This document shows, one piece after another, positions 1 to 6,099 of a stretch of 6,535 bases of DNA. Source of the DNA: an uncultured Haloferula sp. (lineage in GTDB: Bacteria; Verrucomicrobiota; Verrucomicrobiae; Verrucomicrobiales; Akkermansiaceae); the NCBI GenBank assembly GCA_946481625.1, contig CAMLOZ010000215.1:1-6535 (forward strand), in the 5' to 3' direction. The translations under genes and the position numbers were made by a program. How positions within the stretch are numbered: the first letter of the stretch is position 1; each line of letters opens with the position of its first letter. The notes under the pieces are model-generated. The model worked only from the letters and a program-made list of their open reading frames with translations. It was not told the DNA's origin and ran no database searches.

Positions 1-602
1 ACGGTGCCGCGGATTGGAGCAAGTCCGTGCCGGTCGTCATCGGCGGCCACCTCGATAGCAAGGACATCCAGTCCTTCCGCTTCACCGGGGCGAACGACGG
101 CGGTTCCTCGACCGGCGTGATTCTGGAACTCGCCCGGGTGCTGGCGACCGATCCGGCCGCGGCGGCTCAAGTCGAGCTGGTCCTCTTCGACGGCGAGGAG
201 GCCTTCCTCTCCAGCCTCACGCATACGGACGGCCTCTACGGCAGCAAGCACTACGCGAAGGAACTCACGAAGCGCGCGTCGTGGCCCTCCGTCGGGGTCG
301 TGCTGGATCTGGTGGGGGACAAGGACTACCCGATCCGATACAACCCCGATGCACCCAAGCGTTTCGCCGAGGCCGTGGAGACGGCGGCGAAGGGCACCGG
401 CTTCGACCTGAAGACATATCCCGGACAGATCATCGACGACCATTTGCCGCTCCAGGGCGGCGGGCTGGAGACGCTCCACCTGATCGGGGATTTCCAGAGC
501 ATGCCCTACTGGCACCAGGCAGGGGATACCCTGGCGGTGATCGATCCGGAGGCGCTGGAGCAAACCGGCCGGGTCGTATTGCGGTTTTTGGCGGGACTTT
601 GA
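1..602 (+). CDS. Glutaminyl-peptide cyclotransferase-like M28 metalloprotein, 3' part (5' end outside window)
   Basis: The frame is open from position 3 to the TGA at 600-602, so the gene starts before the window; about 199 residues are visible. The family either hydrolyses peptides (M28 aminopeptidases) or cyclises N-terminal glutamine to pyroglutamate, using zinc. Counting from the GTG at 27, visible landmarks are GGHLDSK (5-11, the HxD motif), GANDGG with the likely metal ligand D24, FDGEEAF with E57 (general acid/base) and E58 (metal ligand), LYGSKH at 70-75, VLDLVG with D94, IIDDHLP with D138, and YWH with W162 and H163 (last metal ligand). This order and the DDH and WH motifs fit animal-type glutaminyl cyclase better than an ordinary M28 aminopeptidase. 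The pocket tryptophan that follows EEAFLH in human QC is serine here. The GTG at 27 is internal, not the real start. A signal peptide, usual in this family, cannot be seen. Family confidence is high; the cyclase activity is inferred. Confidence 0.85.
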   Translation, partial: GAADWSKSVPVVIGGHLDSKDIQSFRFTGANDGGSSTGVILELARVLATDPAAAAQVELVLFDGEEAFLSSLTHTDGLYGSKHYAKELTKRASWPSVGVVLDLVGDKDYPIRYNPDAPKRFAEAVETAAKGTGFDLKTYPGQIIDDHLPLQGGGLETLHLIGDFQSMPYWHQAGDTLAVIDPEALEQTGRVVLRFLAGL

Positions 603-728
603 CCAAGGAGCGGAGCGTCTCGCGCCCCGGTCCGCTTCCACTTGCGGGTCGTCGGAATCGGCCGCCGGCGGACATGTACGATGGATTGAGGGCTTGCGCG
701 GAAGCCGATTGGGGGCCAAGGGAGGGGC
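603..728. other. Intergenic gap before the tetrapyrrole operon
   Basis: This 126-base gap has no convincing gene. Two weak hairpins are present. One is AGCGGA (609-614) with TCCGCT (631-636) and a 16-nt loop. The other is GGCTT (691-695) with AAGCC (702-706) and a 6-nt loop. Neither is followed by a T-run, so neither is a convincing intrinsic terminator. The operon promoter probably lies here because the next four genes are packed without gaps, but I see no well-spaced -35/-10 pair. TACGAT at 677-682 is the best -10-like string and has no matching -35 at 16-18 bases. Confidence 0.5.
718..727 (+). promoter_or_regulatory. Shine-Dalgarno-like purine run for the CcsA/HemX-like gene
   Basis: The run AAGGGAGGGG ends one base before the GTG at 729, and its GGAGG core lies at 721-725. 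The spacing of 3 bases from core to start is short, but it is the only clear Shine-Dalgarno-like sequence before any complete gene here. It supports GTG 729 over the in-frame ATG at 789, which would delete the first membrane helix. Confidence 0.6.
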
Positions 729-1493
729 GTGGACCGCTGGTTTCTCATCGCTGCGACCGCCCTTGCCGCCGCGGGCGGGATCACCGGCATGTGGACGGTG
801 CACCGGGGCACGCGCAGCCGTTGGACGGTGATCTGGATGATCGCGGTCTTCGTGGCGCAGCTCGGCTTCCTCTACTTCCGGGGCCAAGCGCGCGGGGCCT
901 GCCCGCTGGTCGGGATCGGCGAGATCCTGGCATTCCTGAGCTGGTCGCTCACCTTGTTCTACCTCGTGGTGGGCCCGACCTACCGGGTCTCGCTGCTGGG
1001 GGTGTTCACGGCCCCGCTGGTGACGATCTTCCAGATCCTGGCGCTGCTGCCGGGCGTGTGGGATCCGAATCCCGTGCGGATTCCGGCGACCGATCCGTGG
1101 CGCGAGACGCACGCGGCGATGTCCGTGCTGTCCTACGGCGCGCTGGCGCTGGCGGCCGTGGCCGGAGTGATGTTTCTGGTGCTGGACCGCCAGTTGAAGG
1201 ACCACCACCTGCAGTCCGGCCTGTTCCGGAACCTGCCGCCGGTGCGCGAACTTTTGAAATCGATGGTACGCCTCCTGTGGATCGGCGTGGTGCTGCTGAG
1301 CATCGGGGTCGTCGCGGGCTTCCTGATGCCGCGGCAGGGGGGCACGGCGCATCTGCTGGCGGCCTGCGCGGTGTGGATCGGCTATGCGCTCCTGCTCGGC
1401 GTGCGGCAGGTGCGGGGCCTGACTGGCCGCAGGACGGCCACGGTGGCGGTGTTGTTGTTCGTCGGTTCGCTTTCGGTTTTTGCCCTAGTCTGA
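729..1493 (+). CDS. CcsA/HemX-like integral membrane protein (cytochrome c assembly family)
   Basis: The 254-residue protein is almost entirely hydrophobic, with about eight predicted membrane helices near residues 4-22, 32-51, 64-83, 86-107, 129-151, 181-200, 208-227 and 236-253. The segment CPLVGIGEILAFLSWSL (58-74) and the HAAMSVLSYGALAL block starting at H128 are typical of the CcsA/ResC/HemX superfamily. H25, H128 and H208 are possible heme ligands. The tryptophan-rich WWD signature of true heme-handling CcsA proteins is not visible, and the length is near that of Bacillus HemX, so a HemX-like role is as likely as cytochrome c maturation. HemX in Bacillus is encoded beside hemA and affects HemA level. 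Here the gene sits directly before hemA, its TGA (1491-1493) touching the hemA ATG (1494), so co-expression is very likely. The GTG start is chosen from the purine run just upstream and because it keeps helix 1. Superfamily is firm; exact role is open. Confidence 0.82.
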   Translation: MDRWFLIAATALAAAGGITGMWTVHRGTRSRWTVIWMIAVFVAQLGFLYFRGQARGACPLVGIGEILAFLSWSLTLFYLVVGPTYRVSLLGVFTAPLVTIFQILALLPGVWDPNPVRIPATDPWRETHAAMSVLSYGALALAAVAGVMFLVLDRQLKDHHLQSGLFRNLPPVRELLKSMVRLLWIGVVLLSIGVVAGFLMPRQGGTAHLLAACAVWIGYALLLGVRQVRGLTGRRTATVAVLLFVGSLSVFALV

Positions 1494-2498
1494 ATGGAAC
1501 TCGTCTGCGTCGGCCTGAATCACCGCACCGCGCCCGTGGAGGTCCGCGAGCGCTTCGCCGTGCCGGCGGGGAAGCTCGGGGATTCAGCGAAGGAGCTGCT
1601 GGCGATCTCCGGGCTGGAGGAAAGCGTGGTCCTTTCGACCTGCAACCGCACCGAGTTCTACCTCGCCGGTGAGCACGCGGAGCAGGCGGCGGCTGAACTG
1701 CGCCGGAAGCTGGCGGCTGCACACGGTGCGGACTCCGATCCCCATTGGTACGAGCACCACCGCATCCAGGCGGCCAAGCACCTGTGCCGGGTCGTCAGCG
1801 GGCTCGACTCGATGGTCCTCGGCGAGACCGAGATCTTCGGCCAGGCGAAGGATGCCTACCGCCAGGCACTCGATGCCGGCGCGACCGCGGGCACGCTCAA
1901 CCGCGTCTTCCAGCGCGCCTTCGGCATCGGCAAGCGGGTCCGGACGGATACCCGGATCCAGGAGGGTGCGACGTCCGTGGCGGGCGCGGCGGTGGAGCTG
2001 GCGGAGAAGATTTTCGGCAAGCTCGCGGGCTGCCGCGTGATCGTGATCGGCGCGGGCGAGATGAGCCGACAGACGGCGCAGGCACTCGTCTCCCGCGGGG
2101 CCTCGACGGTGTTCGTGACGAACCGCTCCTACGACAAGGCCGTGGGCCTCGCCGGGGAGATGGGCGGTCGTGCCGTCCACTTCGATGAATGGCAGGGCGT
2201 CCTCGCGGGCGTGGACGTGGTCATTTCCTCGACCAGCGCACCGCACCCGGTGGTGCTGCCGCATCATATCGAGTCGGTGCGGCGGGTCCGGAAATTCCGC
2301 CCGCTGTTCCTGATCGACATTGCCGTGCCGCGCGACATTGATCCCGCCTGCGGGTCGATCGAGGAGGTTTACCTGTACGACATCGACACCCTCGAACAAC
2401 TCGCCGGCGAGGCGCGCACGCGGCGCGAACGGCAGATCGCGGAATGCGACCGGATCATCGACGAGGAATTGAAGAAGCTGAATTTACCCGGCACGTGA
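1494..2498 (+). CDS. hemA: Glutamyl-tRNA reductase, short form
   Basis: GluTR reduces glutamyl-tRNA(Glu) with NADPH to glutamate-1-semialdehyde, the first committed step of the C5 route to heme. Residues 6-21 match the N-terminal signature (GLNHRTAPVEVRERFA). LSTCNRTEFY contains the catalytic C50. GLDSMVLGETEIFGQ (103-117) is the substrate-domain motif. The NADPH fold starts at VIVIGAGEM (182-190), followed by VTNRS (208-212) and IDIAVPRDIDP (274-284). At 334 residues the protein is about 80-100 shorter than typical GluTR. It stops inside the long spinal helix (about 303-330) and lacks nearly all of the C-terminal dimerisation domain. The stop is part of a GTGA overlap with hemC, so the short form looks native rather than broken. 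No Shine-Dalgarno sequence precedes the ATG; translation probably continues from the upstream gene across TGA-ATG. Confidence 0.96.
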   Translation: MELVCVGLNHRTAPVEVRERFAVPAGKLGDSAKELLAISGLEESVVLSTCNRTEFYLAGEHAEQAAAELRRKLAAAHGADSDPHWYEHHRIQAAKHLCRVVSGLDSMVLGETEIFGQAKDAYRQALDAGATAGTLNRVFQRAFGIGKRVRTDTRIQEGATSVAGAAVELAEKIFGKLAGCRVIVIGAGEMSRQTAQALVSRGASTVFVTNRSYDKAVGLAGEMGGRAVHFDEWQGVLAGVDVVISSTSAPHPVVLPHHIESVRRVRKFRPLFLIDIAVPRDIDPACGSIEEVYLYDIDTLEQLAGEARTRRERQIAECDRIIDEELKKLNLPGT

Positions 2499-3427
2499 GC
2501 GAAGACATCCAACACACGACCATCGGCACCCGCGGGAGCGATCTCGCGCTGGTGCAGGCCGCCGCCGTCGAGCGGGCATTGACCTTGGCATTTCCCGATC
2601 TGCGCCTGTCGCGGCGGGTGATCCGCACCACCGGCGACCGCCGCACGGACGTGGCGTTGGCGGAGGTGGCGAAGGCTGAGGGCACCGACAAGGGGATCTT
2701 CACCAAGGAACTGGAGGAAGCGCTGCGGGCGGGTGAGATCTCGATCGCCGTGCATTCGCTCAAGGACGTGCCGACGGTGATCGAGGAGGATTTCGAGATC
2801 GCGGGCGTATTGCCGCGGGCCCCGATCCGCGATGTGCTGGTCACGAAAACAGCGGGCGGCCTGGAGGGTCTGCCCGCGGGATCCGTGGTCGGCACCAGCA
2901 GCGTGCGCCGCGCGAAGCAGCTCGAGTGGCTGCGCCCCGACCTCCGCCTGGTGGACCTGCGCGGCAACGTGCCGACCCGCTTGAAGAAACTGGCCGATGG
3001 CGTCTGCGACGCGCTGCTGCTGGCGGAGGCGGGCTTGGTGCGGCTCGGTTACCGGATGTCCCAACCGGCGACGGTCTTCGGCACGGTCCTGAATTTCACG
3101 CCGCTGAAGGAGGACTACTTTTTCCCGGCTGCCGGGCAGGGCGCGATCGGCCTGGAAATCCGCAAGGGCGATGACGCCGCGGCGGCCCTGGTCGGAGGCA
3201 TCCGCGATGCGGACACCTTCGTGCGCGTGCAGGCGGAGCGCGAGTTCCTGCGCCTTCTGGAGGGCGGCTGCAGCACGCCGGTGGGCGTGGTTACCTCGCT
3301 TGAAGGCGGTGTCCTCAAGATGGACGCCCGCGTCTTCCCCGAGGAAGGCGGCCATCCGAAGAAGGCGAGCGCGAGCGGCAGGGAGCCGCTGGCGGTGGCG
3401 CGGGAACTTTTCGATTCACTGGCATGA
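2495..3427 (+). CDS. hemC: Hydroxymethylbilane synthase (porphobilinogen deaminase)
   Basis: The enzyme joins four porphobilinogens into hydroxymethylbilane in the cytoplasm, using a covalent dipyrromethane cofactor. The GTG at 2495 is preferred because it overlaps the hemA stop as GTGA, gives a 310-residue protein of normal family length, and places TIGTRGSDLALVQ at 9-21, as in homologues. The in-frame ATG at 2444 would add 17 residues encoded inside hemA. Key motifs are DKGIFTKELEEAL (65-77), HSLKDVPT (87-94) with catalytic D91, GTSSVRRAKQL (133-143), LRGNVPTRLKKL (155-166), PAAGQGAIGLE (211-221), and LEGGCSTPVG with the cofactor cysteine C259. All expected catalytic and cofactor residues are present. 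The stop overlaps the next start as ATGA, so translation is likely coupled on both sides. Confidence 0.96.
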   Translation: MSEDIQHTTIGTRGSDLALVQAAAVERALTLAFPDLRLSRRVIRTTGDRRTDVALAEVAKAEGTDKGIFTKELEEALRAGEISIAVHSLKDVPTVIEEDFEIAGVLPRAPIRDVLVTKTAGGLEGLPAGSVVGTSSVRRAKQLEWLRPDLRLVDLRGNVPTRLKKLADGVCDALLLAEAGLVRLGYRMSQPATVFGTVLNFTPLKEDYFFPAAGQGAIGLEIRKGDDAAAALVGGIRDADTFVRVQAEREFLRLLEGGCSTPVGVVTSLEGGVLKMDARVFPEEGGHPKKASASGREPLAVARELFDSLA

Positions 3428-4929
3428 GCACTCCCGGCATTTGTTATCTGGTGGGCGCGGGCCCCGGCGATCCCGGTCTCGTGACCCTGCGCGCGAAGGA
3501 AGTCGTGGAGCGGGCCGACGTGCTGGTGTACGATGCCCTTAGTAGCCCGGTCATCCTGGGCTGGGCGCGCAAGGACTGCGAGAAGATCAACGCCGGCAAG
3601 CGGGCGAAGGATCACACGCTGACCCAGGACGAAATCAATGCCGTGATCGTCGAGAAGACGCGCGCCGGGAAGACGGTGGTGCGGCTCAAGGGCGGCGACC
3701 CGATGATCTTCGGCCGCGGCGGCGAGGAGGCGGCGGCGCTGGCGGCGGCGGGCGTGGCTTTCGAGATCGTGCCCGGTATCAGTTCGACCATCGGCGGGCC
3801 GGCCTACGCGGGCATCCCCGTGACGCACCGCGACCATTGCTCGCAGCTTACCATTTTCACCGGCCACGAGGATCCGACCAAGGAAGAGAGCTCGATCGAC
3901 TACGCCCACCTTGCGAAGACCTCCGGCACCAAGGTCTTCGTGATGGGCGTGGCCCGCTTGCGCGAGATCACCTCCGCTTTGATCGCGGGGGGGGCGGATG
4001 CAGCCACGCCGATGGCGCTGACGCGCTGGGCCACGACCGGTTCGCAAAAGACCATCACGGGCACGATCGGCACCATCGCGGACATCGCGGAGCAGGCGGA
4101 CTTCGGTTCGCCCGCCGTGGCGGTGATCGGCGGCGTGGTGAGCGAGCGCGAGAAGATCAACTGGTTCGAGACCCGTCCGCTCTTCGGCAAGAAGATCGTG
4201 GTGACCCGCACCCGCGGGCAAGCCGGTGCCCTGAGCCGCGGCTTGGCCGGTTTGGGCGCGGATGTGATGGAATTGCCTACGATCCGGATCGAGTATCCGG
4301 ACGACCGGGTAGGCTTCGCGGAAGGCGTGACCCACGCGCACGAATACGACTGGCTCGTCTTCTCCAGCCCGAACGGCGTGGAAAAGTTCTTCGATGCCTT
4401 TTTCGCGACCTACGAGGATGCTCGTAGTTTGGGCAACCCGCGGATCGCGGTGATCGGCAACGGCACCGCGCAGAAGGTGAAGGAATACCGCTTCGCCGTG
4501 GACCTCATCCCGGAGAAGTTCGTGGCGGAGGGCCTGGTGGAAGCCTTCGGGAACGAGTCGATCGAAAACCTGACCGTGCTCTGGGTGCGGGCGCAGGAAG
4601 CCCGCGACGTGATTTACGACGGCCTCACCGCGCTGGGGGGAATCGTGGACGAATGCATCGCCTACAAGACCGTGCCGGAGACGGAAGATCCGACCGGTGC
4701 GGCGGCGCGTTTCCGCGAGGAAGGGGCCGATCTGGTGACCTTCACCTCGGCGTCCACGGTGGAGAATTTCTTCAAGCTCGGCCTGCCCTGGCCGGAAGGC
4801 TGCGCGGCGGGAAGCATCGGCCCGGTCACCAGCGAGGCGCTTCGGAAGCAGGGCGTCGAGCCGGCCTTCGAGGCGAAGCAGCACGATATCCCGGGCCTGA
4901 TCGAAGCGGTGCGGGAGTGGGCGAAGTAA
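3424..4929 (+). CDS. Fused uroporphyrinogen-III C-methyltransferase / uroporphyrinogen-III synthase
   Basis: The 501-residue protein carries two enzymes. The N-terminal part (about 5-248) is a SUMT (CobA-type) S-adenosylmethionine methyltransferase that converts uroporphyrinogen III to precorrin-2 for siroheme or cobalamin. Its motifs are VGAGPGDPGLVTLRA (10-24), VRLKGGDPMIFGRGGEE (86-102), VPGISS (116-121) and IPVTHR (131-136). The C-terminal part (about 254-501) is uroporphyrinogen-III synthase (HemD), which closes hydroxymethylbilane to uroporphyrinogen III. It begins PLFGKKIVVTRTRGQ and shows LVFSSPNGVE (311-320), DLVTFTSASTVENFF (436-450) and a SIGPVTSEALRKQG segment (464-477). Such cobA-hemD fusions are known in several bacterial groups. 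The ATG overlaps the hemC stop as ATGA. An eight-G tract at 3987-3994 lies inside the methyltransferase part, with the frame intact. Whether the methylation product feeds siroheme, B12 or both cannot be told from this window. Confidence 0.95.
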   Translation: MSTPGICYLVGAGPGDPGLVTLRAKEVVERADVLVYDALSSPVILGWARKDCEKINAGKRAKDHTLTQDEINAVIVEKTRAGKTVVRLKGGDPMIFGRGGEEAAALAAAGVAFEIVPGISSTIGGPAYAGIPVTHRDHCSQLTIFTGHEDPTKEESSIDYAHLAKTSGTKVFVMGVARLREITSALIAGGADAATPMALTRWATTGSQKTITGTIGTIADIAEQADFGSPAVAVIGGVVSEREKINWFETRPLFGKKIVVTRTRGQAGALSRGLAGLGADVMELPTIRIEYPDDRVGFAEGVTHAHEYDWLVFSSPNGVEKFFDAFFATYEDARSLGNPRIAVIGNGTAQKVKEYRFAVDLIPEKFVAEGLVEAFGNESIENLTVLWVRAQEARDVIYDGLTALGGIVDECIAYKTVPETEDPTGAAARFREEGADLVTFTSASTVENFFKLGLPWPEGCAAGSIGPVTSEALRKQGVEPAFEAKQHDIPGLIEAVREWAK

Positions 4930-4930
4930 G

Positions 4931-5014
4931 AGCGTGGCTGCGGCATCTTGCCGCAGGACTGTTCGGGAAAGCAGCGCGGGACGGAGAACTGCAGCAGGAT
5001 GCTGCAGCCACGCT
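4931..5014. repeat. REPIN-like element: two inverted REP-type hairpins
   Basis: Two 26-base arms (4931-4956 and 4989-5014) are inverted copies differing at three positions, separated by a 32-base spacer (4957-4988). Each arm is a 7-base flank (AGCGTGG, or CCACGCT on the other side) next to a short palindrome. The left palindrome is CTGCGGCA-TCT-TGCCGCAG (4938-4956); the right is CTGCAGCA-GGA-TGCTGCAG (4989-5007). Each has a perfect 8-bp stem and 3-nt loop. Pair 4942/4952 is G-C on the left, and the matching pair 4993/5003 is A-T on the right, a compensatory change. The GTGG next to the palindrome resembles the conserved tetranucleotide of REP elements moved by RAYT (IS200-like) transposases. 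The element starts one base after the hemD stop. In the + strand transcript the arms can also pair with each other over 26 positions, with two G-U wobbles and one C-A mismatch. The structure is seen directly; REPIN identity and any role in termination or mRNA stability are inferred. Confidence 0.8.
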
Positions 5015-5098
5015 TCGGCCTGGGGCGCTCCTTTGTCCTTGCACCCGCCCCTTTCCTCGCAAGAATCGCCGCCCCCGCGGACGGCGGGGCCAACGGCC
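5015..5098 (+). promoter_or_regulatory. Leader region of nrnA with a GC-rich hairpin
   Basis: This is the rest of the gap between the REPIN-like element and the next gene. CCCCGC (5073-5078) can pair with GCGGGG (5084-5089) around a 5-nt loop, ending 9 bases before the ATG at 5099. The right arm of this stem is the only purine-rich stretch near the start, so the fold could hide the ribosome contact. An alternative small fold, GGCC-AAC-GGCC at 5088-5098, partly overlaps the right arm and would compete. No convincing promoter is visible. The regulatory meaning is speculative. Confidence 0.3.
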
Positions 5099-6082
5099 AT
5101 GCCCGAGAACGCGAGCTACCAGCAGATCGGCGAAATCTTCGCGCGCTACGATTCCTTCGTGATCATGAGCCACGTGCGGCCGGATGGCGATGCCATCGGA
5201 TCGCAGCTCGCACTCGGCCTCGCCCTGGAGGCGGCGGGCAACAAGGTGCGCATGATCAACGACGACGGGCTGCCGGACAACCTCCGCTTCATGGCCGGCT
5301 CGGAACGCATCGAACTGCCGCCCGCGGAGCCGCTGGATGTCGAGGTGGCGATCGCGCTCGACACGGCGACCAAGCCGCGCTTGGGCGAGGCCTCGCTGCA
5401 TGCCGCCTCGAAGGCAAAGGTCTGGCTCAACATCGACCACCACAAGTCGAACCCGCGCTACGGCGATGTGAATCACATCGATTCCAGCAGCCCGGCGACC
5501 GGCGAGATCCTCTACAAGCTGATCACTTCGCTGAACCTGCCGATGCCGGACGCCACGCGCGATGCGATCTACGTGGCCGTTTCGACCGACACCGGTTCCT
5601 TCCAGTATCCGTCCACCACGGCGGAGACTTACCTGATGGCGGCGGACCTGATCCGGCGCGGGCTGGACGTGGGGCGGATCAATTCGCTGACCTACGACAG
5701 CTATCCGTACCGCCGCGTCGAGCTGACCCGCGCGCTGCTGAACACGCTCGAACTCACGGGCGGTGGCAAGGTCGCGCACTGGGAGCTGACGATGGCGACC
5801 CGCGAGGCGCTGAATCTGAAGCCGGAGGATAGCGAGGGTCTGATCGACATGATCCGCGCGATCGAAGGCGTGACCGTCGCGCTGTTCTTCGAGGAACTAC
5901 CCGACGGCAAGGTGCGCGTTTCGATGCGCTCGAAGGACCCGCGCGTGGACGCGAGCGACATCTGCGGCCAATTCGGCGGCGGTGGCCATGCCCTCGCGGC
6001 CGGCATCCGCATGGCGGGACCGCTGGCGGAAGCGAAGCCGAAGGTGCTCGAGGCCGTGTGCCGCGCGCTGCCCGGCGCTTGA
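5099..6082 (+). CDS. nrnA: DHH/DHHA1 phosphoesterase, NrnA-type oligoribonuclease / pAp phosphatase
   Basis: NrnA-type enzymes degrade short oligoribonucleotides (nanoRNA) and often dephosphorylate 3'-phosphoadenosine 5'-phosphate, with manganese, in the cytoplasm. The 327-residue length is normal for the family. The DHH domain shows SHVRPDGDAIGS (24-35, metal ligands H25, D29, D31), ALDTAT with D88, NIDHHKSN with the name-giving DHH at 113-115, and STDTGSFQY with D164. The C-terminal DHHA1 domain carries the substrate-binding QFGGGGHALAAG (291-302). The frame stays open upstream to 4934, but that part would translate the REPIN-like repeat, and the first motif lies at the usual distance from the ATG at 5099, so that start is preferred. 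No good Shine-Dalgarno is present. truB follows after 17 bases, a common pairing in bacteria. The family is certain; the preferred substrate (nanoRNA, pAp or c-di-AMP-derived dinucleotides) is not determined by sequence. Confidence 0.92.
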   Translation: MPENASYQQIGEIFARYDSFVIMSHVRPDGDAIGSQLALGLALEAAGNKVRMINDDGLPDNLRFMAGSERIELPPAEPLDVEVAIALDTATKPRLGEASLHAASKAKVWLNIDHHKSNPRYGDVNHIDSSSPATGEILYKLITSLNLPMPDATRDAIYVAVSTDTGSFQYPSTTAETYLMAADLIRRGLDVGRINSLTYDSYPYRRVELTRALLNTLELTGGGKVAHWELTMATREALNLKPEDSEGLIDMIRAIEGVTVALFFEELPDGKVRVSMRSKDPRVDASDICGQFGGGGHALAAGIRMAGPLAEAKPKVLEAVCRALPGA

Positions 6083-6099
6083 ATCGAATTTTCCCGAAC

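Noticed and set aside
27..29. GTG at 27 as the true start of the cyclase-like gene
   Set aside because: The frame is open upstream to position 3, and the conserved fold needs about 100 or more residues before the GGHLDSK motif.
609..636. Hairpin after the cyclase-like gene as an intrinsic terminator
   Set aside because: The stem is 6 bp with a 16-nt loop and no T-run follows.
662..671. CCGCCGGCGG palindrome as an operator site
   Set aside because: Short GC palindromes are common in this base composition and there is no second copy or known motif match.
281..1672. A 463-codon + strand frame crossing the gap and the CcsA-like gene
   Set aside because: It overlaps three well-supported genes in another frame and its product is Arg/Gly/Pro-rich without recognisable domains.
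2369..3355. Long minus-strand frame antisense to hemC
   Set aside because: It is a mirror of strong codon bias in hemC, with no motif and no start context.
5039..5066. TTGCAC (5039-5044) and AAGAAT (5061-5066), 16 bases apart, as a promoter for nrnA
   Set aside because: The match is 3/6 and 4/6 to the standard boxes, which is no better than chance.
4934..5098. Possible N-terminal extension of the NrnA-type protein, since the frame is open
   Set aside because: The added 55 residues would translate the REPIN-like repeat and look like random Arg/Ser/Pro-rich sequence. The normal family length starts at 5099.
3115..5100. A 661-codon open frame on the minus strand
   Set aside because: It lies antisense to hemC and the cobA-hemD fusion, has a low-complexity Arg/His/Ala-rich composition and shows no family motif. 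Long antisense frames are expected in GC-rich coding DNA.
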